A stretch of DNA of 64,000 nt from Streptomyces spiroverticillatus (GCA_014650415.1 BMUX01000004.1:558001-622000), one strand, 5' to 3'; shown: positions 16,327 to 26,133, counted from the first letter of the stretch. A program made the numbers and translations. Notes: a model not told the origin generated them from the sequence alone.

Positions 16327-16533
16327 TGCCCCACAACCCCCTGTGGCAGCGGATTCCCGCCGCCCGTTCTGCCGATACGTTGATGCGCGCCGCAGTCTCC
16401 GCGCCGCGAAGGCCGGCTCTTGTGAAGGCCGGCTCTCCGGAGGCCTACGCCACGAAGCCTTCGCACCGCGCACGGCGGCAGCGAAGGCGGTGGTCGTGGC
16501 TGCGGCCCTCCCGTGGTGGCCCGGCCGATGGCG

Positions 16534-16845
16534 TCAGCCGATGTTGTCGACGGCCGCCTTGGCCCTGGAAAGGGTCTGCTGGGCGGTGCCGTCGTTCTTC
16601 TCCAGCGTCGACTTCAGCAGCCGGATGATGGAGCGGACCTCGTTGGAAGCGCGGTTCCAGCGCAGTTCCTTGCCGTGGTACTCGTCCGAGACGCCGTCGG
16701 CCTGGAAGTCGGACATCGCCGCCTTGACCTGCCGGTCGCGGTCGCTGATGACCTGTTCCAGGCGGCCGATGACCGCCTGGATGTTGAGCTGCGCGTCGGA
16801 GGACGCGGTGGTGTCGTAACTGTTGCGGTCTGCGTTGCCGGCCAT
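16534..16845 (-). CDS. ESAT-6/WXG100-like small secreted protein
   Basis: 103 residues, MAGNADRNSYDT..., forming two long helices (about 20-55 and 60-100) joined around DEYHGKELRWNRASNEV, which stands where the WXG turn would be. Annotated relatives are called pore-forming ESAT-6 family proteins, as I recall. ATG at 16845 has AGAAGAGA upstream. It lies 31 bp after the WXG100 gene 16877-17209, so the two likely encode the heterodimeric ESX substrate pair. The 207 bp to the next gene (16327-16533) hold only a short direct repeat (GAAGGCCGGCTCT twice) and no gene. Confidence 0.8.
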   Translation of the reverse strand: MAGNADRNSYDTTASSDAQLNIQAVIGRLEQVISDRDRQVKAAMSDFQADGVSDEYHGKELRWNRASNEVRSIIRLLKSTLEKNDGTAQQTLSRAKAAVDNIG

Positions 16846-16876
16846 GCTGAGTCTCTTCTCCCCGTCGGTGCGTCGG

Positions 16877-17209
16877 TCAGCGGCCGCCGAAGCGGGCGGC
16901 GTCGAAGTTGGCGGCGGCCATGTTGGAGCTCGCGTTGTCCGCGTGCTCGCCCTCACCCGCGGTGAAGGCTCCGTCCATGCCGGCCTGGCCGCCCAGGATC
17001 GAGGAGAGCGCGCTGTTGAGCGCTGCCGTGATCTCGTCCGAGTTGGCCTTGAACCGGTCGAAGGCGGCCTTGCCCGCGCCGTTGAACCTGCCCTCCAGCG
17101 GTTCCGCTGCGGCGATCAACTGCTGGATCAGGCTGCCGAGATCACGGCTGGACGCCTGTGACTGGGTCGTCAGACCCGAGAGAACCGTCGATCCCATGTC
17201 GAACTTCAT
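16877..17209 (-). CDS. WXG100 family type VII secretion protein
   Basis: 110 residues starting MKFDMGSTVLSGLTTQ. Helix one ends and helix two begins around FNGAGKAAFDRFKANSDE, where FNG replaces the usual WxG turn. A Gly/Ala-rich tail follows (GGQAGMDGAFTAGEGEH). Length and helical hairpin fit EsxA/EsxB. ATG at 17209 was chosen because upstream codons are not conserved-looking. It is first in a minus-strand transcript that continues through the ESAT-6-like, DUF6507-like, toxin and immunity genes, and is divergent from the secretion machinery operon. Confidence 0.82.
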   Translation of the reverse strand: MKFDMGSTVLSGLTTQSQASSRDLGSLIQQLIAAAEPLEGRFNGAGKAAFDRFKANSDEITAALNSALSSILGGQAGMDGAFTAGEGEHADNASSNMAAANFDAARFGGR

Positions 17210-17548
17210 CCGGCCAACCCCCGTGCACTCGCTGCTCTTCATCACCGGTGGCACTCAGGACCCACGTACCCCATGCGCCTCTCGCGCCACCATCACCGGC
17301 GATCACGCTCGCATGCCGTCGTCGCCCGTGCAAGCCCGTACCGACCGCTTGCAGAAAGGAAGTTGATGCCCAATACCACGGGATTATGGACGCCCTGTGA
17401 AGGTTCCGGGAGGCCGAAGTGAGGTGAAACGTCCTGGCTGCGTACGGTCTTGAGCGGTCCGCCGTACCCGCGTTGTACGGCGTCCTCACGGATGACTTAT
17501 GTTGCAGAGGCGAAGTGAAGGGATTCTGCGACGGGGCGGGGCAGCTGC
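17210..17548. promoter_or_regulatory. Divergent intergenic region between ESX substrate and machinery operons
   Basis: 339 bp with no credible gene; it must hold both promoters. The middle part (about 17340-17400) is distinctly lower in GC, which would suit promoter elements. I see no clear palindromic operator. Confidence 0.5.
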
Positions 17549-17806
17549 ATGGCCAGGGATTACGACAGTCAGCTGCTGGAGTCCGTGTCGGTGCGCCGGC
17601 GCCGGCTGCGGGACGCCCTGCTCTTCGGTGCGCAGCGCGCCCGGCGCAGTGCCGACGAGCGGCTCGGCAAGGTGTTCGCCGGGATCGCCGTCGCGGCCGT
17701 GCTCTGCGCGGGCTGCATCGGCTGGTCCTTCCTCCAGCACACCCTCGCCCAGCAGAAGGCCGAGCAGCAGAAGCAACAGCAGCGGCAGGAGCGGCAGTTC
17801 AGGTGA
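17549..17806 (+). CDS. Small single-pass membrane protein of the ESX operon
   Basis: 85 residues: an Arg-rich cytoplasmic N-terminus (VRRRRLRDALLFGAQRARR), one transmembrane helix (about residues 43-63, FAGIAVAAVLCAGCIGWSF) and a Gln/Lys/Glu-rich C-terminal coil (QQKAEQQKQQQRQERQ). ATG at 17549; its stop overlaps the GTG start of eccD (GTGA). It heads the plus-strand machinery operon. No enzymatic motif is present. I infer a structural or accessory role at the ESX membrane complex, with the charged tail available for protein contacts. Confidence 0.75.
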   Translation: MARDYDSQLLESVSVRRRRLRDALLFGAQRARRSADERLGKVFAGIAVAAVLCAGCIGWSFLQHTLAQQKAEQQKQQQRQERQFR

Positions 17807-19155
17807 CGAACACGGCAATGACCTCCCGCGCGCAGCTGAGCCGGGTGACCCTGGTGGGCGAGCGGCGGCGGGCGGACACCGTCCTGCCCTCCGACACTCC
17901 GATCGGCCAGTTGCTGCCCGACATCCTCCAGCTGCTCGACGACCGGGCCGCCTCCCGGCCGATGACCCGGCAGCTGGTCACCTCCGACGGCGGGGTGCTG
18001 CCCTTTGACAGCACCCTGGCCTCGGCCCGGATCTCCGACGGGGCCGTGCTGCGGCTGGTGCGTGCGCATGCCGCGCCGCCGGCGCCGATCGTGCACGACG
18101 TCACCGATGAGGTCGCCGACGACCTGGATCTGCGGGCCTGGCGGTGGCGGCCCGCGGCGCGGCGGTTCAGTGCGGGGGTGGCCACGGTCGTCTTCGCGGT
18201 GATCACGGCGCTGCTCGCCCGGGGCGAGTTCGACCCCGGGCAGGTGGCCCGGGTGCTGGTCGGCGCAGCCGTGGTGTTCGCGGTGGTGGGTGCGGTCGTC
18301 GGCCGGACGGGCAGGGGCGGCAAGGGGCTGGTGACCGCGCTGCTCGTCACCTCCGGGGTACTCGGGGTACTGGCGGCCTGGACGGCGGCGGACGCGTACG
18401 CCTGGGGCGCCCCGGCCCGGCTCGCGGTGGTCGCCGCCGCGCTGGTCGTGGTGCTGTTGCTGCTCGGGATGTTCTCCCCGCTGGGCCGGGGCGGGCTCGT
18501 CGGGGCGGGGGCGGCCGCGGCGCTGACCGGCCTCTGGCAGGCCGTGGCCGCCGTGCAGGACGATCCGGCGAAGACCGGCGCGGTCATGGCCGTGCTGTCG
18601 GTGGTGCTGCTCGGGATGCTGCCGCGGCTGGCGCTGATGGGTTCGGGGCTGACCGGTCTGGACGACCGGCGCTCGGCGGGCAGTTCGGTCAGCCGTCACC
18701 AGGTGGCCGCTGCGCTGGCCGCCACCCACCGGGGTCTGGCGCTGGCGACCGTGGTGCTGGCGTGTTCGGCCGCCGGGGCCGGCTGGCTGCTCACGCTGGC
18801 CGCGCCGACGTACTGGACGGTGCTTCTGGCGGTGTGCACCACCGTGGTGCTGCTCTCCAGGGCCCGCGCCTTCCCGCTGGTCGCGGAGGTGGTGGTGCTC
18901 TTCGTCGCCGCCGGGGTGCTGGCGGTGCGGCTGGTGATGCTCTGGATGCGGCACACGCAGGGGTTCGCTCCGCTGCTGGTCCTGTGCGCGGGCACGGTGC
19001 TGCCGCTGCTCGTACTGACGGTGCAGCCGCCGGAGCACGTGCGGGTACGGCTGCGCAGGGTCGCGGACCTGGTCGAGTCGATCGGCGTGGTGGCGCTCTT
19101 CCCGCTGGCCGTCGGCGCCTTCGGGATCTACGGGCAGTTGCTCGACAGGTTCTGA
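17803..19155 (+). CDS. eccD: Type VII secretion membrane channel protein EccD
   Basis: 450 residues. The N-terminal about 85 residues form the ubiquitin-like (YukD-type) domain (RVTLVGERRRADTVLPSD...ISDGAVLRLVRA). They are followed by about eleven transmembrane segments from residue 120 to the C-terminus, the standard EccD plan. GTG at 17803 is taken as the start because of the 4-bp overlap with the preceding gene; ATG at 17818 is possible. EccD is the multi-spanning, presumed pore-forming core of the ESX membrane complex. It is followed after 77 bp by the EspI-like ATPase and then EccC. Confidence 0.92.
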   Translation: MTNTAMTSRAQLSRVTLVGERRRADTVLPSDTPIGQLLPDILQLLDDRAASRPMTRQLVTSDGGVLPFDSTLASARISDGAVLRLVRAHAAPPAPIVHDVTDEVADDLDLRAWRWRPAARRFSAGVATVVFAVITALLARGEFDPGQVARVLVGAAVVFAVVGAVVGRTGRGGKGLVTALLVTSGVLGVLAAWTAADAYAWGAPARLAVVAAALVVVLLLLGMFSPLGRGGLVGAGAAAALTGLWQAVAAVQDDPAKTGAVMAVLSVVLLGMLPRLALMGSGLTGLDDRRSAGSSVSRHQVAAALAATHRGLALATVVLACSAAGAGWLLTLAAPTYWTVLLAVCTTVVLLSRARAFPLVAEVVVLFVAAGVLAVRLVMLWMRHTQGFAPLLVLCAGTVLPLLVLTVQPPEHVRVRLRRVADLVESIGVVALFPLAVGAFGIYGQLLDRF

Positions 19156-19232
19156 CCGGCCTCGTCGGGGCCGGTTTCGTACGAAGTCACAGCGGCGGCA
19201 GAACACCAGCGGCAGCGGGGAGAGGGACGGAC

Positions 19233-20477
19233 ATGCCGAACGGCACCAACTGGCAGGGCGATGTGCTGCGCGACCTGAGAGGTACGAGTACGGGCGAGGC
19301 CCCGCCCGGCCCGCGCGAGGCACCGGGACCGGCTCCCCTGGACCACGCGCACGCACACCCCGCCACTCCCCCGACGACCGCACGGGCGGCCGGGACGCGG
19401 GACGACGAGCCCGCGCAGGGCCCCTCGGCCCCGGACCACGAGCCCGCCCGAGGGCCCGGACCGCTCGGCCCCCCGCCCCGGGACACCCCCGCCCAGAGCC
19501 CCCTGGCGCACGCCCAGAACCAGGCCACCCGTTTCGTACCCCAGCCGCACCCGCCGACCCCCGAGTCCCGGCCCGCCGTGGACCGGGCGCTGGCCGCCGC
19601 CGGGCGCAAGCCGCAGCGCGGTGAGCCCCTGTTCGGGCGGGCGCTGCGAGCGGTGCGGCGGACCGTGGCGTCCTCGGCGGCGGCCGAGGTCGCGGCGGCC
19701 GGGCGGACGGCACAGGAGTTGCAGCAGCCGGTGATCACCGGGCGGCAGATCGTGGTGACCTCGATCCGGGGCGGCGCGGGCAAGACCACCGTCGCGGCGC
19801 TGCTGGGCAAGGCGTACGCGCACTACCGGCAGGACCCGGTGCTGCTCCTGGAGGCCGATCCGGCGCTCGGTACGCTGCCGTTGCGGCTCGGGGTGGAGTC
19901 GCTGCGCTGGACCGCCGGGGACATGGCGCGGATCGTGCAGCCGCAGATGTCGCTGCTGGACGTGACGGGCTACCTGGTGCAGCTGCCGGACAACGCCTGG
20001 CTGCTGCCGGGCAGCCGGGGCCAGGTCGGGGCGATGCTGGACACACCTGCGTACGAGAAGATCATGGTCTCGCTGCGCCGCTACTTCGGGGTCACGGTGG
20101 TGGACTGCGAGACGCTGCCCGCCGAGGTGGCCCGTACCGCGCTCTCCGCCGCCCAGGCGCGGGTCGTGGTGGTGCCCGCCACCCTCGAAGGCGTGGCCAG
20201 TACCCACGCGGTGCTCCAGTGGATGGCGACGCTGCCCCCGCACGTGGTGACGGGCACCGTCGTCGTCCTCACCGAGCAGACCCCGCGCTCCGGCGTCGAC
20301 ACCGGCCGGGCCGCCCGGGAGCTGGAACAGCTCGGGGTGCAGGTCCGCCTGCTGCCCCACGACCGGCACCTGGCGGGCGGCGGCGCGATCCGCACCGAAC
20401 TGCTCGCCCGCTCCACCCGCGAGGCCGCCACCCGTATCGCCGCCGACGTCCTGCGGCTCTCCCGGAGCCGGCGCTGA
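19233..20477 (+). CDS. MinD/ParA-like ATPase of the ESX system (EspI-like)
   Basis: 414 residues. The first about 160 are Pro/Ala/Arg-rich and look disordered (MPNGTNWQGDVLRDLRG..., many PP and RP repeats). A P-loop ATPase follows from residue about 165 with a deviant Walker A, SIRGGAGKTT (about residue 175), and conserved VVVDCETLP and VVVPATLEG strands. This architecture, a disordered N-terminus plus MinD domain, is that of mycobacterial EspI and the related MinD-like ATPases of ESX loci. ATG at 19233 has a GGGGAGAGGGA ribosome binding site. It lies between eccD and eccC in the same operon, and a regulatory role in ESX secretion is inferred. Confidence 0.85.
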   Translation: MPNGTNWQGDVLRDLRGTSTGEAPPGPREAPGPAPLDHAHAHPATPPTTARAAGTRDDEPAQGPSAPDHEPARGPGPLGPPPRDTPAQSPLAHAQNQATRFVPQPHPPTPESRPAVDRALAAAGRKPQRGEPLFGRALRAVRRTVASSAAAEVAAAGRTAQELQQPVITGRQIVVTSIRGGAGKTTVAALLGKAYAHYRQDPVLLLEADPALGTLPLRLGVESLRWTAGDMARIVQPQMSLLDVTGYLVQLPDNAWLLPGSRGQVGAMLDTPAYEKIMVSLRRYFGVTVVDCETLPAEVARTALSAAQARVVVVPATLEGVASTHAVLQWMATLPPHVVTGTVVVLTEQTPRSGVDTGRAARELEQLGVQVRLLPHDRHLAGGGAIRTELLARSTREAATRIAADVLRLSRSRR

Positions 20478-20558
20478 GCCGGGACCGGACCGCCCTTCGA
20501 CGACCACGGCCGGACCGCCCCCGGCACCGACGATGACGACGACCAGGACCGGACCACG

Positions 20559-23500
20559 ATGACCACCCGCCTGATCCACCGCCCCGCCAGAACCACCCGC
20601 CCGCCCGTCGCGGCCCCCTCCCGCAGCATCGAGGCCCCGCCCAACCTGCCCGAGGGCAAGATGGGCAACATCGCCACCTCGCTGCTGCCGGTGGCGGGCG
20701 TGATGTCGTCCGTGGTGATGATGACGGTGCTGCGCAACAGCCAGTTCGCGGCGATAGGCGCGCTGATCCTGGTGGTCACCGTGATCGGTTCGGTGGCCCT
20801 GGTCTTCTCGCAGAAGGGCAAGGCGCAGCGCACCCGGCGCACCCAGCGCGAGGCGTACCTGGAGTACCTGGAGGACCTGCGCGAGGAGCTGGCGGGCGAG
20901 GAGCGCGAGCGCCGGGAGCGGGCCCGGGTACTGAACCCGCCGCCGGACGCCCTCTACGACCTCCTGCGCGATCCGGCCCGGCTGTGGGAGCGGCGGCGGG
21001 TCGACAGCGACTTCCTCCAGGTGCGCCTGGGCACCGGTGAGATGCCGGTACGGGACCTCACGCTGACCGAGCAGGGGTCCTCGGTGCTCACCCCGCCCGA
21101 CCGTTTCATGCTGAACGAGGCGTCGGCGCTGATGGCCCGCTTCTCCTCCGGCACCGAACTCCCGCTCACCGCCCCGCTGGACCGGGCCGGGAACATCAGC
21201 GTGATCGGCCCGCGCGAGGACTGTCTGCGCGTGGTGCGCACCCTGCTCGTGCAGACCGCCGTCACCCACGCGCCCGACGACGTGGCGCTCGCGCTCTCGG
21301 TGCCCGACGAGCGGGTGGCGGACTGGGAGTGGGTCAAGTGGCTGCCGCACGTACTGGACGCGGAGAGCTGGGACGGCCCGGTGGCCGCCCGCCGGATCGC
21401 GTCCTCCCCGCAGCGGCTGGCCCGGCTGACCGCCCACTGGCTGCGCCGCCGTGCCTCCTACGCGGCCGAGGTGCGCCGGGGGCTGTCCGGCAAGGACGCC
21501 CTGGCGATGAGCCCGCGGATGCTGGTGGTGTGCGACGGGTACGGCGAGGACGCCGTCGAACTGCCGCGCCCGGACGAGGCGGTGGGCCTGCGCGAGATGG
21601 GCGTGAGCGTGCTGCATCTGCTCGCGGAGCGGGTGCAGGAGCCGGGACAGGTGTCGGTACGGATCACCGTGGACGGCGACCGGGTGAGCATCGAGGACCT
21701 GCGCGGCCCGGAGCCGGTCCTCGCGCACGGCACCGCCGACGAGATGCCCCTGCCCGCCGCCGAGGGCCTGGCCCGGATGCTCGCCCCGCTGCGACTGTCC
21801 GCCGAGTCCCTGGCGGACGCCCCGCTGTCGGGCCCGGTGGACTTCGCCGGACTGCTGGGCGTCGACGACGTGGCCGACCTGGACCTGGACCGGCTGTGGG
21901 CGCCGCGTGGTGAACGCTCCTTCCTGCGGGTGCCCATCGGCGTCGGCGACTCCCACGAGCCGGTGCTGCTCGACCTGAAGGAGTCCTCCGAGCTGGGCAT
22001 GGGCCCGCACGGGCTGTGCGTGGGTGCCACCGGCTCCGGCAAGTCGGAGCTGCTGCGCACCCTGGTGCTCGCGCTGGCCGCCACGCATCCGCCGGAGGAC
22101 CTGGCGCTGGTCCTGATCGACTACAAGGGCGGTGCCACCTTCGCTCCGTTCGCCGAACTCCCGCACGTGGCCGGGGTGATCACCAACCTGGAGAACCAGG
22201 CCGGGCTGGTCGAGCGGGTGCACGCCTCGCTCGCCGGCGAGGTCAAGCGCCGTCAGCAGGTCCTCAAGGACGCGGGCAACGTCGCCGACATCGGTGACTA
22301 CGCGGCGCTGCGCGCGGGCGCGCGCCCGGACCTCGACCCGCTGCCGCACCTGTTCGTGGTGATCGACGAGTTCGGTGAACTCCTCACCGCCAAGCCGGAC
22401 TTCATCGACCTCTTCCTCTCCATCGGGCGGATCGGCCGTTCCATCGGCGTCCATCTGCTGCTCTCCAGCCAGCGCATCGAGGGCGGCAAGCTCAAGGGCC
22501 TGGACACCTACCTCTCCTACCGCCTGGGCCTGCGCACCTTCTCCGCCGAGGAGTCGCGCACCGTACTGGACACCACCGACGCCTTCCACCTGCCGCCGCT
22601 GCCCGGATTCGGCTACCTCAAGGTCGACACCTCGGCGTACGAACGCTTCAAGGCGGGTTACGTCTCGGGCGCCTACCGGGGCCCGGTGCTGCGGGAGAGC
22701 GAGGAGACGGGTCCGCTCGCGCTGGGGTACGGGGCCTTCAACACGCTCGACGGGCCCGGCACCGGCGCGGACGCCGCGCCGCAGGAGCCCACGGTGCGCC
22801 GCCGGGAGAGCGGCCCCACCGAACTGTCGGTGATGGTCGGCCAGTTGACGGGAGCCGCCGCTCCGGTGCGCCGTATCTGGCTGCCCCCGCTGCCCGAGGC
22901 GGTCCCCCTCGACGCGATCGCGGGCCCGCTCGAAACCGGCGCCGACGGCACCCGGCTCGCGCAGCGCCGCGGACCGCTCCGGGTCCCGATGGGGCTGCTG
23001 GACGACCCGGCCAGGCAGTGGCAGGGCCCGTGGTACGTGGACCTGACCGTCGCGGGCGGCCATGCCGCGCTCATCGGCGGCCCCCAGTCCGGCAAGACCA
23101 CCTGGCTGCGCACCCTGGCCCTGTCCCTGGCGCTGACGCACACCCCGCAGGAGGTCGGCATCTACGGCCTCGACCTGGTCGGCGGCGGGCTGACCGCGCT
23201 GGGCGGGCTGCCGCACGTCGGCGGCATCGCGGGCCGCGCCGACCGCGAGCGGGCCGCCCGCACGGTCGAGGAGGTCCGCACCATGCTGGCCGAGCGCGAG
23301 GAGCTCTTCCGGGAGCACGGCATCGACTCCGTGGAGCAGTTGCGCGACCTGCGCGCGGCCGGCCGCCACCCGGAGCTGCCCTGCACCGACGTGGTGCTGC
23401 TCGTCGACGGCTTCGGCGCGCTGCGCGACGACTTCGAGGCGCTCGACGACGCGGTCACCGACCTCCTCAAGCGGGGCAGCGGGTACGGCATCCACGTGGT

Positions 23501-24539
23501 GGCAGGAATGCTGCGCTGGAACGACGTGCGGATCGCCACCCAGTCGGCCTTCGGCACCCGTCTGGAGCTGCGGCTCAATGACCCCTCCGAGTCGAGCGTG
23601 GACCGCAAGCTCGCCGAGACCCTCTCCCCCGAGGAGCCGGGCCGCGTCCTCACCGACGGCAAGCTCTTCGCCCAGACCGCCCTGCCCCGCGCGGACGCCG
23701 TCGCCGACGCCGCCGGGCTGGGCGCCGTACTGGAACGCACCGCGCACACCCTGCGGGCCACCTGGCCGGGTGAAGTCGCCCGCCCGGTGCGGGTGTTGCC
23801 GCACCTGCTGGAGCCGCATCTGCTGCCGGGTCCGGCCGCCGAGCCGCGGCGGGTGCCGTTCGCCCTGGACCAGAGCGCGCTCTCGCCCGTGCACCTGGAC
23901 CTGTTCGGCCGCGACCAGCACCTGCTGGTGATGGGCGACAGCGAGTGCGGCAAGACCAACCTGCTGCGCGCCGTCGCCCAGGGGCTGATCGAGCGGCACG
24001 GCGAGGACGACCTGGTGTTCGCCGTGATGGACCCGCGGCGCTCGCTGCGCGGGGCGATCCCGGAGGAGTACCGGGGCGGCTACGCGTACAACACCAAGCT
24101 CTGCACTGCCCTGTCCGCCGGCATCGCCACCGAGCTCGCCAAGCGGATGCCCGACGACGCGGCCGGCGACGAGGAGACGGAGCCGGGCAGTTGGGGCTCG
24201 GGCCCGCGCATCGTCGTCCTCGTCGACGACTACGACATCCTCACCACGGCAGGCCAGCAGCCGCTGGCCCCCTTCCTCCCCTACCTGCCCTCCGCGGCCG
24301 ACATCGGCCTGCACTTCGTCCTGACCCGCCGGGTCGCGGGCGCCTCCCGGGGCCTGTACGAACCGGTGGTGCAGAGCCTGCGCGAGAGCGGCGCCGCCGC
24401 CCTGGTGATGTCCGGCGACCGCGGCGAGGGCCAGCTGTTCTCCGGCGTGTACGCGTCGCAGCAGCCGGCGGGGCGCGGGGTGCTGGTGCGGCGGGGGGAA
24501 CCGCAGCGGCTGATCCAGACGGTGTGGACGGGTGGGTGA
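20559..24539 (+). CDS. eccC: Type VII secretion FtsK/SpoIIIE ATPase EccC
   Basis: 1,326 residues, full length for a fused EccCa-EccCb. Two transmembrane segments lie near residues 45-90. Three tandem FtsK-type ATPase domains have Walker A motifs GATGSGKSE (about 489), GGPQSGKTT (about 841) and GDSECGKTN (about 1125). Domain 1 has a full Walker B with acidic pair (LFVVIDEFGELL). Domains 2 and 3 carry LLVDGFG and VVLVDDYD, lacking the second acidic residue, as is common for the regulatory C-terminal ATPases that bind EsxB-type signals. EccC selects substrates and powers the ESX pore. No break is visible in the frame. Confidence 0.95.
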   Translation: MTTRLIHRPARTTRPPVAAPSRSIEAPPNLPEGKMGNIATSLLPVAGVMSSVVMMTVLRNSQFAAIGALILVVTVIGSVALVFSQKGKAQRTRRTQREAYLEYLEDLREELAGEERERRERARVLNPPPDALYDLLRDPARLWERRRVDSDFLQVRLGTGEMPVRDLTLTEQGSSVLTPPDRFMLNEASALMARFSSGTELPLTAPLDRAGNISVIGPREDCLRVVRTLLVQTAVTHAPDDVALALSVPDERVADWEWVKWLPHVLDAESWDGPVAARRIASSPQRLARLTAHWLRRRASYAAEVRRGLSGKDALAMSPRMLVVCDGYGEDAVELPRPDEAVGLREMGVSVLHLLAERVQEPGQVSVRITVDGDRVSIEDLRGPEPVLAHGTADEMPLPAAEGLARMLAPLRLSAESLADAPLSGPVDFAGLLGVDDVADLDLDRLWAPRGERSFLRVPIGVGDSHEPVLLDLKESSELGMGPHGLCVGATGSGKSELLRTLVLALAATHPPEDLALVLIDYKGGATFAPFAELPHVAGVITNLENQAGLVERVHASLAGEVKRRQQVLKDAGNVADIGDYAALRAGARPDLDPLPHLFVVIDEFGELLTAKPDFIDLFLSIGRIGRSIGVHLLLSSQRIEGGKLKGLDTYLSYRLGLRTFSAEESRTVLDTTDAFHLPPLPGFGYLKVDTSAYERFKAGYVSGAYRGPVLRESEETGPLALGYGAFNTLDGPGTGADAAPQEPTVRRRESGPTELSVMVGQLTGAAAPVRRIWLPPLPEAVPLDAIAGPLETGADGTRLAQRRGPLRVPMGLLDDPARQWQGPWYVDLTVAGGHAALIGGPQSGKTTWLRTLALSLALTHTPQEVGIYGLDLVGGGLTALGGLPHVGGIAGRADRERAARTVEEVRTMLAEREELFREHGIDSVEQLRDLRAAGRHPELPCTDVVLLVDGFGALRDDFEALDDAVTDLLKRGSGYGIHVVAGMLRWNDVRIATQSAFGTRLELRLNDPSESSVDRKLAETLSPEEPGRVLTDGKLFAQTALPRADAVADAAGLGAVLERTAHTLRATWPGEVARPVRVLPHLLEPHLLPGPAAEPRRVPFALDQSALSPVHLDLFGRDQHLLVMGDSECGKTNLLRAVAQGLIERHGEDDLVFAVMDPRRSLRGAIPEEYRGGYAYNTKLCTALSAGIATELAKRMPDDAAGDEETEPGSWGSGPRIVVLVDDYDILTTAGQQPLAPFLPYLPSAADIGLHFVLTRRVAGASRGLYEPVVQSLRESGAAALVMSGDRGEGQLFSGVYASQQPAGRGVLVRRGEPQRLIQTVWTGG

Positions 24540-24651
24540 GCGGGTGTACGGGGCGGCTGCCCGCCCCCACGCCCGTACCCGCACACCTGCGCACCCACGC
24601 ACCCTGACCCGCACTCGCACTCGCACTCGCACGACAAGGACCTTCGCCCCC
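24540..24651. other. eccC to DUF6177-like gene intergenic spacer
   Basis: 112 bp containing a run of about four CGCACT hexanucleotides near 24610-24630. No gene or clear terminator; the two genes probably remain on one transcript. Confidence 0.4.
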
Positions 24652-26100
24652 ATGACCACGGACGTCGTCGCCCTCACCCCGAAGATGCCCGACCCCTGGA
24701 GCGTGCTCGCGGGGCTGCTCTCCGGCGGCCCGGACCGGGAGGTGCGGCCCCATGCGGACGGGGCCGTCGTCCAGCTCTGCGACGAGCGGGGCCGCCCCCT
24801 CCTGTCCGTCGAGGCGCCCCTGCTCATCCAGGTCGAGGGCGAGGCGGAACGTCTGCTGGGCGCCGACGCGCCGCCGGTGCCGTTCTGGTGGACGGAGGCC
24901 CGCGCCACCACCGGGGTCCCGGAGGCGGAGGACCTCGCCGGAACCTTCGCCTCGCGCATCGCCGCCCTCAACCGGGGCAGCGTGTGGCCCCCGGAGGCCG
25001 CCCGCCCCCTCGACGTGGTCGAACCCGACGGGGCCACGAACGCGGACTCGGGACCGACGCTGGCCCCCGCCGACGCGCAGCCCGCCGTGGACGTGCTGAC
25101 CGATCAGGTGGCCGTGGTCATCCAGGACCGCCCGGTGATCGCCATGACCGCGTGGCTCTCCGGCGCCCTGACCGCCACCGCCGCCCAGGGGCTCGGTCTG
25201 CAGATCGTCACCCCGCCGGGCACCGCCCTCTCCCCGGCGGTCCGCCCTTCCGTGAGCCGCGCACCGTCGCGCTGGGTGGTCCAGGACGAGGAGTGCGGTT
25301 ACTACGACGGGCTGACCGGGGCGGTACTGAGCTGGCGGCAGGGCATGTTCCGGCCGGTGCCCGGCGAGGAGGGGCCCGAGACGGAGACCCCCGAGACCGC
25401 ACAGTCGGCTCCCGTGGCGAACGCCTTCCGGCAGGTCGCCGAAACCGGCGAACGACAGCTCACGCTCTCCTTCCGGACGGTCCACCCCGCCGACGACCGG
25501 CTCGTCCTCGGCGGCCCTCTGGAGGCGGTCTTCCAGGCGCTCACCGGCCGCCCCCCGGCGGGCTGGGGAACCGCGGAACCCGCCAACTCCCCCTGGTCGC
25601 TGCGGCAGCTGACGGACCTGGCGCGCAGCCGGGCGCCCGAGCCGACCTGGTTCGTGGTGACCGGTGCCCCCGACCGGCCGGCCCTGGCCACGCTGCGCGT
25701 CCACCGCACCACCGCGGGCGTCGAGCAGGACATGACGGTCACCTTCGGCTACGGCGCCGACGAGCACCCGCCGCTGGACGCCCTGCCCGCCGCCGCCGAG
25801 GCCCTGGCCACCCGCCACCACCTGGTCTCACTCCTGGCCCAGATCCGCAAGGCCCCCCGCGACCTGGCCGTCCGCCCCCGCTTCGAGCCGCCCGGCGCCC
25901 CGGCCGGCTTCGCCGTCGGCCCCGACGAGGTCCGCGCGATGCCCGGCGACCGAGCCCGCCGCACACCACTCGCCACCGCCCCCCTCCCCCTGGGACCGGC
26001 AACCCGCCCCGGCCTCTACTACCCCTTCCGGGCCGACCCCGCCGACCTGTCCGGCTGGCAGGACCTCGCCCGCCTGCTGACCCACCTCAAGGGCGAGTGA
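24652..26100 (+). CDS. ESX-operon protein of the DUF6177 type
   Basis: 482 residues without membrane helices or a signal peptide. Family name DUF6177 is from memory; such genes sit directly after eccC in Streptomyces ESX clusters. Visible features are an N-terminal MTTDVVALTPKMPDPWS, a central WVVQDEECGYYDG stretch and a C-terminal LYYPFRADPADLSGWQDLARLL. ATG at 24652 is the first start after a Thr/Arg repeat-coding stretch that is unlikely to be translated. Its function is unknown. It ends the plus-strand ESX operon and faces the thymidine kinase gene convergently across 33 bp. Confidence 0.75.
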   Translation: MTTDVVALTPKMPDPWSVLAGLLSGGPDREVRPHADGAVVQLCDERGRPLLSVEAPLLIQVEGEAERLLGADAPPVPFWWTEARATTGVPEAEDLAGTFASRIAALNRGSVWPPEAARPLDVVEPDGATNADSGPTLAPADAQPAVDVLTDQVAVVIQDRPVIAMTAWLSGALTATAAQGLGLQIVTPPGTALSPAVRPSVSRAPSRWVVQDEECGYYDGLTGAVLSWRQGMFRPVPGEEGPETETPETAQSAPVANAFRQVAETGERQLTLSFRTVHPADDRLVLGGPLEAVFQALTGRPPAGWGTAEPANSPWSLRQLTDLARSRAPEPTWFVVTGAPDRPALATLRVHRTTAGVEQDMTVTFGYGADEHPPLDALPAAAEALATRHHLVSLLAQIRKAPRDLAVRPRFEPPGAPAGFAVGPDEVRAMPGDRARRTPLATAPLPLGPATRPGLYYPFRADPADLSGWQDLARLLTHLKGE

Positions 26101-26133
26101 CCCAGCCCCACCCCACCGGAACCATCCCAGCCC

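Noticed and set aside
19128..25037. A 1,969-codon open frame on the minus strand across the ESX operon
   Set aside because: It is antisense to eccD, the EspI-like gene, eccC and the DUF6177-like gene, all clearly recognisable; long antisense frames are normal in GC-rich DNA with biased third positions.
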